Assembly: GCA_015501075.1 (NCBI GenBank)
Contig: JADNYJ010000128.1
Span: 1-64,000, forward strand
Source of the DNA: Gymnopilus junonius
Taxonomy: Eukaryota > Basidiomycota > Agaricomycetes > Agaricales > Galerinaceae
DNA length: 64,000 bases
Reading direction: 5' to 3'
Shown: positions 21,103 to 31,934 of the stretch, in pieces
Layout: each line of letters starts with the position of its first letter
How positions within the stretch are numbered: position 1 is the first letter of the stretch
Made by a program: the position numbers and the translations under genes
The notes under the pieces: model-generated
What the model was told of the DNA's origin: nothing
The model's database searches: none
The model's input: the letters and a program-made list of their open reading frames with translations, nothing else

Positions 21103-22957
21103 TTACAGGGGGATAATAAAGACCTCCTTATTCCAATCTGCTGCACCCAAACCCATATCATTATTTGCCCAGTCTTGAACAATGACAGAATCCTGCAGGA
21201 AGCAATCACAAACCTTCGCATCACATTCTTGAGCATCATCCAAAGTCATCCAGTCTCTAGGGAATATGCAGTAGTCAACAGCCATGAATTTGAGGCAGAA
21301 GTTGTGCTCGCAAAGGTCCCAAATTATGTCACGCTTGATCTTGTCATCAAAATTGAATTTGTCAATGTTCATGTTTGAAATAGCATCAAATCTTGAGACA
21401 ATTTTGCAGTTCCATGTAAGGTAGATGGGGTTCTTTATGGCACCAAGGTCCAGAGCAAAGAGGGCTTCGAGCTTCTGTGACATTTTTGTCTTGCATCATT
21501 TGGCTGCATTTGCAGAAGCAGGCAGAGGCAGCAACAAGCCTAGAGCCAGCCCAATGCATTGAATAAGGTAGTTCTTCTACTCCTGTGGGGAAGGGAATGG
21601 CTCACTCAACTGAGCATCTTATGAAATGGCTTTATTCAGCCAATGACTCCTAATGAACAACCAGAGGGTCATGAAAGTGACCTGACGCCCCTGGTCTATG
21701 CTCCCACTGAAGACAAAGGGGTCAAGGACTGCATAACCATGAAAAAGGTTGAAGTTTGTGTGCTCCTTATCCTGGTCAGCCTATTATCAACACTTTGAAG
21801 TGTGAGTACCCAGGGTTGGATGGCATTCAGGAAAATGGTGTTGACAGGCATGCTGAATTTCTCTTTGTTGATGGCAATGCCTGACCTCATCATCAGCATG
21901 AAATTCATGGGGGTCAACCGACCTCGAACTGGAGCAGGAGCAGGAGCAGGAGCATGCTGCGATGGTAGTGGTGGCAGTGCAGAGGGACCCAATGCACCTA
22001 TTCAAACACATATAAGAAAAATGTAGAAAATACAAAGAAAACTAAAACCTTGATGAGGTGGGAAGGGACATGCAGGATGACTTCGGAGAAGATAGTCATA
22101 TTGCGAGACAAATCTTCCAGGTGGTGAACAAGCCATACTGGGACACCCTTCATAAAGAGCTCCTGCACTATGTTGAGGTGGAAGGTGACAGCACCCACAA
22201 GGTCTTGACGAAGTGGAGCCAGCTCATCAGAGGTGATATGCATGTTCCTCCAGAAGCTGAGGAACTCGAAGCAAGCGAGGGTCTCCAAAAAAAACTGCTG
22301 GAAGGTGGTGAGGGTGAAAAGTGTAAGATTGTAGGTTTGAGGCGCAAATGAGAGGAGGACACAATTGAGATGCATCCTGTTCTGGCAATGAAGGAGGTCA
22401 TTGTAGTCATTTGCATTGTAGTTGAAGACATTTTCTTGAATGAAGTCCCAAATTCACCTTCTGAGCTTATCACTCATAGCCCTCAACTCATCAACAAGGT
22501 CTTGATGAAGGAGGCTTATGTCTGAAAAAGCTGACCCTTCCTCATAACCAAAGTCTGTTCTCTTCATATCATACCAAGCCCAGGAAAATTCGTGAGTCTT
22601 GATTTTGTCATTGTTGGGCCTGGCTCTGATGTATGGCAAATATTCCATTGCTTTGTAGAACCACTGTGGCCAGAGAGACAAATCCCCAGTAAAAAACTGA
22701 CTATCCTTGTGAACCTGTATCTGCCTGGAATCTGTGTGGAAATCAGGAATCCAATCCATGTTGAGGGAAGTAATTATTGAATGGTAAGGCACCAGGTTCC
22801 CATTGTTGTCCTTCTTGTCTGTCGAGTGTGCTTCTCCACCTGTATGGTAACTGGGCACAGTGTATTTGAAACTGTGCAAAAGTTCTGCCATGGAAAGAGC
22901 ATCAGCAGCCATATAGCCAATGCATGTTGACAAGTCAGACATGCAGGCATGAACCAT
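21103..22957 (-). pseudogene. Decayed member of a dispersed basidiomycete gene family (unknown function)
   Basis: Minus-strand pieces read in order. 22957-22457 (MVHACMSDLSTCIGYMAADA, WPQWFYKAMEYLPYIRARPN) runs into an in-frame TGA at about 22454. It continues as IWDFIQENVFNYNANDYNDL, MHLNCVLLSFAPQTYN and DLVGAVTFHLNIVQELFMKG to about 22040. A piece around 21990-21650 (LNAIQPWVLTLQSVDNRL, DPFVFSGSIDQGRQVTFMTL) follows. The last is 21483-21103 (IKRDIIWDLCEHNFCLKFMA). The order resembles a multi-copy hypothetical family I have seen in mushroom genomes, but I know no function for it. Stops and frame breaks mark it as dead. Confidence 0.5.
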
Positions 22958-23385
22958 GGCGACAAGTCAGCCGTGGTTAATGTAGAGGTGATAAGTCAGC
23001 CTCCACTTCCCCCAAGAACCCACAACCCCCAAACCCAGGTGATAAGAGGAAGAAATTAGAGAAAAACTCACATACTGTAAGCTGGGCAGAAAGAATGGTG
23101 ATGGATTGGAGGGAAGAGGTGGCAGATGAGAAGGGAGAAATGAGGCAAAGATGAGAGATTAACAAAGAGACCATGGGTACCATGTGAGTACATGATGTAA
23201 TATTAATATCTGATAAGGTAAATCAATATTTGTAAGGGAAATGAAAAACAGCAAACAAAGGCAGTATAGAGGTAGTCTGCTGGACAAAATACATCAAATG
23301 ATTGTCTGAAAGAAAGCCCTCCATCTCGTCAACATGTCACTTGAGTCCCTGGAGTCAGCTACCAAACTGTTATCATGTAAGTTGG

Positions 23386-23867
23386 TCATGAAGCAATCAC
23401 AGGTTTGCTAGAAAGACTGAACCTATTCAACATTGAACACTGTACTTGGAGATGGGATTTCAGAAGTTCATGCCTTTCTAGCTGCTTATCAAGAGCAGTG
23501 TTGTTGAAGTTGTCAAAGCTGTCAATGGTATCACATAGAGTTTTGAAATCTTCTTCCTCAATGAAGAGATCATTATGAAAGTGATCAATCTGAACAATAA
23601 GGACGGAAAGGAGATTGGTCAATAAGGAGCATTTCTTGGATTTAAAGTTGATTTCTGGTTCACGTAATGTCTTGCAAGCCATTGGCAACTAGTGGCCAAG
23701 CTCATCATATTTGCCAGTGCAGTTGGATCTCGAAGACCTCCCCATGGTTGCTGCGATGTTGAGCCTGGATATAAATAGAAAATGTAAGTGATGTAAGGAA
23801 GAGCCATACACAATACATATACCAAATGAGGCAGTGATGTGGAGATCATCAAGTTGTGCCTATGCAA
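23386..23867 (-). pseudogene. Unidentified minus-strand coding fragments
   Basis: Two overlapping frames look coding: DPTALANMMSLATSCQWLAR (about 23740-23650), preceded by a plausible intron acceptor, and EPEINFKSKKCSLLTNLLSV through FNNTALDKQLERHELLKSHL (23660-23390). No domain is recognised. They may be upstream exons of the 21103-22957 locus or a separate relic. Confidence 0.3.
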
Positions 23868-23889
23868 GCCTACTCCACACTGCGGTGAT

Positions 23890-25165
23890 AAGTTTAGGTA
23901 GTTTGAAGGTATGAAAAATGAAATAGATCACTTTTATTTAACCCAACAAATATCCTTGACTTGTGTAAGTTCTGGGGAGTGTAAGTATCAATGTCTTTTA
24001 ATTAAGTTCGCTTTTATGGGGTTTTACAATGAATTGTAGGGGCTCTTTGGATAAAGGATCGCTTTAATTGACTTTCTGGCTTAGAACTTCTCTAAACTTG
24101 AATATTCTCTTCTTGAGATAAAACTAGACTCTGGCTATGCTTTTGGACTGAAATACTTCGTACTTTTGTAGCTGAGTGATGCTCTGTCTACTCCCAACTA
24201 CTCAACTAGGTCCTGACTTGTATAATAAAGCCTTTGCTTAATTTATCTCTATTCTGAGCTCAATTCTTAGTTTGTCTGAAGCTTTCTGCGCTTTTATATC
24301 AATCAAATGTCTTTCTATTATCTAGTTTAGAAGCCAGATGCTCGATTGTATTGCTATGACTCGAGGGGTGCTGTCTGCTTGCTTTTCTACACTAATTCTA
24401 CTGGGTTTTTATACTATTTTTCTGGGTGTCTTACTAAGCTAATTTGATAAGTGCTGTGTAATTAATTATCTCATCATTGGTCCGCTTCGGAGTGAAGGGA
24501 ATTATGCCATTGGCAGGGCATATTCATCAAGCACCGAATATTTAACTCATTGCCATTTAAGGCCTTTTATCGGATTAATATTCCTGCTGTTGCGATCTTG
24601 CAACCGCCGGTACATTATGGCATCTTCAATATTTTATCTACCTTGCAGAGGATTTTGTCTGAGCCCTCAGGGGATAGCTAATATGTCTAGGATAGGTGTA
24701 TACTTATTAGTTCTATGAAGTAGCACGAGGGGATGAGCGTCCTTGCTTCGCATCTTCATATTACCAAAAATAGCACCCGCTCCAATGTCGATCATCGTGG
24801 ATCATTTCATCTCCGGTTACATTCCTCCGGATGGTAAAAATAGATTACACTGCTTCGGAGTAATTGACTTGTTTAGTCTGCCGTTCCGCATTTCTATATC
24901 GGGTCAAAGGCTGTTCCCATTATCTGTGTGCATCTCTGCGCTCCCTTGGTATTAATTTTAAATAACTCGAGGCCCCTACTAGTGTGTAAGGACTGTAGTA
25001 ATTCGCTTCTGTATCTTATAATAAATGATTAATGATTACTAGGTTATCATAATCATTATATCTTCTGATATTAAGCTTTTAATGTTTTAATGTGGTTTTC
25101 TCGAGTATATTTGGGATGTCTAAGCTCGGGAAGGCTGTCAACAACCTATATTAATTTATAGAGAT
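23890..25165. other. AT-rich island of unlike composition, no gene recognised
   Basis: About 1.27 kb with no frame over 70 codons. It is AT-rich but sprinkled with short GC words such as GCTTCGGAG (24485, 24851) and CTCCGGTTACATTCCTCCGG (24812-24831), and it keeps CpGs that its neighbours lack. Such GC clusters in AT-rich DNA recall fungal mitochondrial DNA, but I found no mitochondrial gene or rRNA that I could defend. Confidence 0.3.
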
Positions 25166-25640
25166 GGCTGAAAATAATGGGGATGGCCTGTTTTCACACA
25201 TAACCATGTAACAGTCTCATCAGCAGGTTCATTGACCTTGGTTGCATATTTGAGACCATGGTCAATGGAGACTATATGCTCAACAAGGACATTCATACCA
25301 TAGTGTGCTGCTAATACATCTTGTAGATAGTTAGTGCTTCCTCATATAACCTACACTCCATCGTGATCGAGACATTATTGGAGTCTGCACTCAAATAGAG
25401 CAGTTGCGACAGTCTGATAACAAGGTGAGTCAATTGCAGGAAAAGCAAATATGAAAAAATCGCACTTGGTTAAATAAAGTGCAGCAGTGGATATTATCAT
25501 GTGTGAGATCTTGGGCCCACAATTGTGGATGATGATGCTTGACAGATAGCATGCTTGTGGCCTGAACATAGAATTGTCATTTGTAATGGCAATCAGCTCA
25601 TCTTTGCAAAGACTCTTGGCATATGCCAAGTGGTAAATAT
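25166..25640 (-). pseudogene. Unidentified minus-strand coding fragment
   Basis: Two stretches look protein-coding: FRPQACYLSSIIIHNCGPKI through CYQTVATALFECRLQ (25629-25375), and HYGMNVLVEHIVSIDHGLKY then NEPADETVTWLCVKTGHPHY (about 25310-25170), separated by frame breaks. The second resembles a transposase or domesticated transposon product in style only. No family is assigned. Confidence 0.25.
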
Positions 25641-27103
25641 GGCAGGTCTCATAGATTTACCGACCACTAAGGGGTTCATACATAGATACCTTGAATGTCT
25701 TCAAACTTTTGAACATGTGAATGAGCCTAACTGCTTAGGTTGTTGAAAGATTTGTCGCAATGTGGATAATGACACCCATCATAAGGCGGATTTCACGCAT
25801 AATGTCTCTGCAGGGGAATAATTGATTGGAATAATTGATGACATATTCAAGAGCAAGATTACCTTACCACTTCATCCAAACTGCCTCTCATCCTTCAAGT
25901 GGATAAAACAGTCGATTTCAGGGATCCAGGAACTTGGGGGATCGCTGATGGCCAGGATAAGGTGTGAGGGCCGCAAATGTATGCAAGAGGGGAGAAAAGC
26001 CTGTTTTAGCTGGAGTCGGATCATCATGGAGATAAGAGAGACAACGATGAAGAGGTGTTGAGAAGACAAACAGCAAGAATGTAGCAGGGTTGGCGAGTTG
26101 TCCATTATCTTGTCCATGTTGCTTGATGAAATGGATGAGCGACATGTCAGCTCAATGAGGGAGTAAATGACAAGTCAGTTTACTCCAATTGGTGACAAAG
26201 TCAGCCTTGGGACGAAGGAGAGGAGAAGCAAGGGGGAAGAGGGAAGACAATGGGAAGTCAGAGACAAAAGACTATGTGAGATAATTCTGTATCTAATCTC
26301 CAACCTCTGATATCTAATCTCAGCATGGCATGATCGATTACATAATGTGGATACTTCTCTCTGGTATCAACATCTGTTGCTCTTCCCCTTCCTGCTCCCT
26401 CTTACTCATGCAAATTCCCTGGCCCCTGCCCCTTATACTCATCCAGAGCAAGCTGACTTGTCACTTGCTCTTATGTGATCGGTTGACTTGTCACTGATCC
26501 TAAACTCACTACCTCTTGGCTGACTTGTCACCAGGATTGACCCAAATTCACATCCATGGCTCTACATATGTCGCCATCCAATTCTCCTGCTCCACTGTCC
26601 TCAATCACTCTGTCACATCTTGTTACTGGAATGGCCCTCCTATTATTGCTAAGCTGTAGCCTGAGCACTATTTCCGCCTTCTTGCTCAGGGTCACTTTGC
26701 ATCAATGACTGCTGATGTGTCTGCTTGACCTTACCTTATATCTATGGCTTATTTTCTTTCAAGTGCATTCATTATTTCTGTCATTTATCTGCCTTGTTCA
26801 TTTTTTTTGCATCTGTTACTTATTTTTTAGGGGTTTGAGAGCAAGAACAAACATACAACTCTGCGGCGACCCTACTTTTGACATAATATCATGGACGAAC
26901 ACCCCTTTAGGCTCTCCCAATTTTTGCATTCTTTGGTTAACAATGTGACCCTTTGAATAACTTATTTTGGGATCTCCTTGTCAATATAAAGGCCAACTTT
27001 GCCATGTCTCTGTTGCTCATTTTCTTTCTTTCTTCCCCTCACTTTCTTTTTTTTTTCTTCTTTTCTTTCATTTATCTCTTTCTTTGGCCCTTGTCTCTTG
27101 TGC
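25640..27103. other. Old repeat-derived DNA, no gene supported
   Basis: No convincing coding sequence. It contains GACAAGTCAG (about 26170) and TGACTTGTCAC (26455-26530) words, polypyrimidine runs (26990-27080) and short frames on both strands that lack recognisable motifs. Confidence 0.4.
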
Positions 27104-27520
27104 AATGGCCCACAAGTGCCAGGCGTCTGATGATGGTGGTTGTGATAGTAAGAGGTCAAAGCCATTGGTAAGCTGTGCTTCTGTTTTCTTTAGGATATGT
27201 CTCACATCATTTTCATAGAAGCATTCTACCACCACTGCCAAGTCTCCCCCTCTTCGCTCCAATGTCATAAAGGTATATTCATTTTTTTTTGGATATTTAC
27301 CTCAATTTTCTCTCTGACCAATTATTTTTAGAGAGGATGAGCTCGCCCTCATGAAAGCACCAGACAGGAAGACACTACATTCCGATCTACCTCTAGGTGG
27401 GTACTTTTATCTTCACCTCATTCCTATGTAGCTGGGTGGAGCAGAAATGGGCTGACTTGTCACCTGTATGGATTCTGTTGACTTGTCACGGAGTTCTTTG
27501 TACACTGGCACTGACTTGTC
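26452..27520. repeat. Dispersed TGACTTGTCAC motifs
   Basis: Plus-strand copies of TGACTTGTCAC lie at about 26453, 26484 and 26520, then 27452, 27480 and 27510. The inverted form GACAAGTCAG occurs at about 22930, 22958 (variant GATAAGTCAG at 22989) and 26169. Triplets with 25-35 bp spacing, inverted between left and right, resemble subterminal repeats of a DNA transposon about 1-4.5 kb long. Confidence 0.55.
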
Positions 27521-28216
27521 ACATCCAGTCACCCTCCTTCATGCCTATGCTGCATAGGCATTGTTCAAGTTCCTGATTTGGTCTTTCTAGTTCTGCTCAT
27601 TTGGCCAACTTCACTGCCAGCAGGCCTCCCTCAGAGAAGTAAGTATCCTCAAGTTCTTTACTTGCCATGAATGTTTCTAATGGTTATTAATTTCCAGACA
27701 TTGTGTAACAAGAGCTACTTCCAAATGTGACCCTGCTCCTTTGCCACTGCCTCATCCTCATCCACACTGGCAATTGGGTCCTCATGACCCTGTATATGAC
27801 TATGAAACTCATGGGCTCAACCTATGATTAGGCAGGGAACATGAAGTGCAGTGGTGCACAGAAGTCACAGAGAAATCTTCTGTGGTTTCTGCTGCAGCTG
27901 CTGCAGCTGCTGAGAGGTTGAGGCACTGTGATGAGCTTCAGGCAGCAGTGGCCTCTGCCTGAGCTGCCATTGCCTCGAAGGCTGACTTTGGTGAGAGGGT
28001 TGGCAAGGAACTGTCAGAAATTGCGAAGACATTTGGTGTGTTGGAATGTCATGTCGTTTGGGCATCTCACCTTGACTACATCCACCCTTGCTCCACTAAC
28101 TTCTGGAACAAACACCAGCAGTTCACTCACCTGACAGCACCAGATGATATTGTAACATTGGGAGGTATGTATTCTTTTATAATGTACATTTTATTATTTA
28201 TGCTTACTATTCTTTG

Positions 28217-31200
28217 TAGGGAAGAGCACGGGTCACCCGCGGGTATTCCGAGGCCTACCCGTACCCGTACCCGTCAAAACCCATACCCGTTCACCCGCGG
28301 GTCACCACGCCACGGGTATATGGGTCATGGGTATCTCCTCAGTCACACATAGGATACACGCAGATGTCAATTGTAAGCATATATTTGAGAAATACGTTAC
28401 AAGATGATGCTATCCCACCCATCCTCGAGCTCCTCCTCCTCTTCCTCATCAATATCTGGAAGCTTGGTGGCAACAAGGACATCCAAGTCCTTGACAATGA
28501 ATTCACCAAGCAGAGACCAGTTGCCAAGGCATAGGAGAGCGCGAGTAGACTGAGCCGAAAGGCGATTACGGATGTGGGAGAGAATGAGGCGTCCACGACT
28601 AAAAGCACGTTCAACGTCGACAGACATTGCTTGAAACCAAATGAAATAGTAGTCAGTGTTGTATAAAAAAGACAGAGGGCAACTCACCAGGAATTGTAAG
28701 GTAGTCCAAAGCCATACGCGATAAAGAAGGATATGTTGTTCGGCGCTCAGACCACCAGGCGATAGGGTCATCAATGGTCTCAGTGTCCGTGGAAAGGTAG
28801 CATTCGACCTTGCCGCGTGGATCTGCTGAGGGCTTAGTGGGCTTGAGGAGATTGTTGAACATGTTCTGCTTCTTCTTGGATGAAGCCTCCTTTCGCGAAG
28901 AGGTCGAGGGCTAAAGAAAAGAAAAGAGAACATTAGTAATAACTCATAATTTAATAAGGGCACTCACCGTTGAGTCCGTCTGAGACTGCATTGGGGTATC
29001 CTTCTCACCACTCGAAGCGAACTTGCGGTAATTTGCTTCGTATTCTGCCTGGAAAATGTCTTCAGCAGTGCTGATCCATGAAGACTCCCACTTTGCATCC
29101 TTGAAATACTGGAGTTTATACCGAGGGTGAAGAACTACATAGAGGTAAGTCATTAGAATTTCAGAGAATATACAAAACATACTCATAGCAATACGGTAAG
29201 TTTCCACCTCGTCCGTTCGAGAGTAGTAGTGGTTGAGCGTCTTTTTGCGAGTCCAGCGGCAGTACGAATCACGGGAGAGAGGGAGAAGTCATTCGCGGCG
29301 GTCATCAGGCGGTCGTTGATAATATCCATGACGGAAATGACATTGGCGAGGCTGGGCGTTGAGCAGGAAAAGAAGAGAGTTGCGTCCTTGAGAACCTGAA
29401 GTCCGACATAAGAAATGATTACATAATCGATCCGCGGATTGACACGCACCTCGAGAATCTCACACAACTGCTCAACGACCTTCCACTCCTCCTCATCCAT
29501 CTCGAACTCTCGCAGCCCATTACTGCCATCTGCGGTAAACCTTTTGTATGCCTTCTTGTGCTCAGGACGAAGCACAACATGTCGTAAGTCGAATTCCACC
29601 TCGTTCTGACATCACGCGGAATATTTCTGATTGTCATTTTCAGTTCTTCGAGGCAGTTATGCCACGCCGGCAGGAGAAGCGTCGTCGAGTTAATGGTCTT
29701 GTAAGCAAGCTTTCGGACCTGAATACAGAGTGAGTACAATGTCAAATTTGTTGACACTGAGAAACTAACCTTTGCTAGCAAAACTTTGACAGGATGAAGA
29801 CTTTCCAGCAAGACTTCGCGCTCTGCCTGGCTGAGCGCAGCCATTTCGTCGACCCACCCTTCATCGTCATCACTTTCAGGAGCCTCACCTTCTGCGAGGT
29901 CATTCAACAGCGCCTCCTGTGTCTCCCTTTCCTCAAGATCGATCTCCTCGGCAAGTCGATAAAGCTCATTATCTGGATCGTCGGGGTTACTGGAAGTTTT
30001 GGGTGCCTTTGGTGCGTCGAATTGCCATATGAACGTCTGCCCGACAAGGTTGTTAACATGCAGAAAAAAGCGCATATGGTTTAATTTTGAAAATCCGGCC
30101 AGCAAGTCTTCAAGTTCCGTAATCATTACATCATTATTGGTTGCATTATCACAGGTGATGCTCAGAACCTAGGTAAGTTATCAGTGCGAGTTCTTTTGGC
30201 ACTCATTGATTACTCACCTTATCCGACAGGCCAAAGTCTTTCAAGATGTTTGCAAATGCGATAGCCAGATTAACGCCGGTGTGGGACTGGCCAATGGTGA
30301 GCTAATCATTTTACTTATTTGCAATAACCACCCTCACCTTTGGCACTTCAATGAGGTCTAGGATCATCGAAATAGGCACCCCCTTGTGCTCCAGGTGTAC
30401 CGTAAGGCAAACGAATGCCCGGTGGTTAGGTGAAGTCCAAGCGTCGGTGGCAAAATGGATTTTGCCTTCATATTTCTGGGTATGTTGTTTAATTTATAAC
30501 TTTAGATTATCATACACTGATGAACGTACTCTCAGGATAGATGCTATACGTTGCCGCGACCGTGCAAAGACTTGGCGCACATCACGAGCAACGGTCGTTG
30601 GAGACGGAAGATAATATTCAGGCCAGCCAGTCTTCATCAAGGACTTGAAGCCGCGATCCTTCACGATGCTGAAGGGACGGACACTTTCAGACACCCATCG
30701 AACAATTTCGGCGCTTTGGAGGTTTATTAGACGAGCATGAAAAGATGATAGAGGGATCAACATACCGTGTTTGTTCGTGAGTATGTTGCCGTGGTGAGTA
30801 AGTAACCTTTCCTTTGCCTTTGACTTGAAATGCCGCAGCTATTGACCCATCTTTATGATTAGAAAGAACCTCACGTGCGCCGTCGAGGCTGCGTGCATCC
30901 ATTGCTGCCTGAATCGTCTCGACACCCCAGCAGGCCTTCGCATGCTTGCGCAAGTTACTGGTTGACCCGTTGTCCTTGGTGTCGGGATAACGCTTGACGG
31001 ATGCCTTGCAGGACTTCATGAAACAGTGGAATTTGTGATAAATGCGGCCGTCGTCGTCCTTCTCAATGGTTGGGACTGGGTGGAAAAAAGCATAGATAGG
31101 TGAGTTCCAGTTTTCCATCATACATTCTATTGACTGATTAGTTTACAGATTCTTCTCAAATGTTGCTGAGCTTACCGAGCTGGGCTTCCGGGGTTTCATC

Positions 31201-31934
31201 ATCCTGTTCATCGTCATCATCATCGTCGTCATCTGAAACCTCAATGATGGAAGGCTGATGGGCAGAGTCACGGCGAGAAGACTTCTCTGTTGGGGTTGGG
31301 GCAGTCGCTGATTTAACAGAGGCCTAGTGTCCACATAAAGAAGGTAAGTCAAACATTTTCTTATTTCACGCTGTGTTAACTGACCTCACTGACAGACTCC
31401 TTGTCGCTGTCTCCATTTTCCGAGGCTGACCCAGACACCTTCTTCATCCTGGGCAGAAATTTAAATAAACCCTTGCTCTTCTTCTTCGGCGGCTGCGACT
31501 TCAAGTCTAAAGTTAGTTGCATGTGCATTGTTTTTGACAGATCAATACTCACGGAAGTCATAGAAGCTTCCTCATCACTGTCAAGCACTGCTTTGCTGAT
31601 TCGTTTCCAAGTCTTTGGTGCGAGGGACTTCATAGCCGCGATGGCGATGTTTTTGATAGAAGGGACCCGACCGGACCATGTGGCATTGCCACTAGTCACG
31701 TCCTTGTCCTTCGCCATGCTGGAAGGAGAATTGACAAGCTGCCACTTAGATTAGATAGGTAGATATTTTTTTCTCGGTGGCGTGGTCCTGTATAGTTAGT
31801 TATATAAGATTTTCCCTGATATTTATACCTCGGGTATCTCGGGTCATGGGTCCAGTGGGCCATACCCGGACCCATACCCATGAGTACCCGTACCCGTGAC
31901 CCGTCTGGGTAGGCATGACCCATGCATTTCCCTA
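28217..31934 (-). mobile_element. hAT DNA transposon, nearly intact (3.72 kb)
   Basis: It is bounded by TAGGGAAGAGCACGGGTCA (28217) and the inverted TAGGGAAATGCATGGGTCA (31934). A perfect 8-bp target duplication ATTCTTTG lies at 28209-28216 and 31935-31942. Both ends carry clusters of GGGTA/CCCGTACCC words (28240-28340, 31830-31920), probable transposase-binding repeats. The transposase gene is on the minus strand. CpGs are retained, unlike in the flanking DNA, so the insertion is young. It occupies an intron of the host gene and is oriented against it. Confidence 0.93.
28397..31717 (-). CDS. hAT transposase with BED finger and dimerisation domain
   Basis: A multi-exon minus-strand gene from MAKDKDVTSG (31717) to a stop at 28397. 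Domains in order: an acidic, Ser-rich N-terminus; a BED-like finger (FHCFMKSCKASVKRY with NLRKHAKACW, about 31050-30950); a catalytic Asp in KIHFATDAWTSPNHRAFV; a second Asp in VLSITCDNATNND; RDVRTRWNSTYDML; a C-terminal hAT dimerisation domain with MSVDVERAFSRGRLILSHIR; and an acidic tail. The usual RCFAHxxNL reads RFFLHVNNL here, losing the Cys. Introns are short with GT-AG ends. Two one-base losses, in the T-run at 29242-29246 and near 29562, break the frame. Both are next to short runs, so they may be sequence errors; otherwise the transposase looks complete. Confidence 0.85.

Noticed and set aside
22058..22473. Plus- and minus-strand frames overlapping the dispersed-family gene
   Set aside because: They are antisense or out-of-frame shadows; the minus frame with AVTFHLNIVQELFMKG and its neighbours is consistent with the rest of the locus.
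24570..24590. GGATTAATATTCCTG as a piece of large-subunit rRNA
   Set aside because: A single 15-base resemblance with no flanking rRNA conservation.
31800..31925. GGGTA-rich stretch as telomere-like repeat
   Set aside because: It lies inside the hAT end, is irregular and has an inverted counterpart at 28240-28340.
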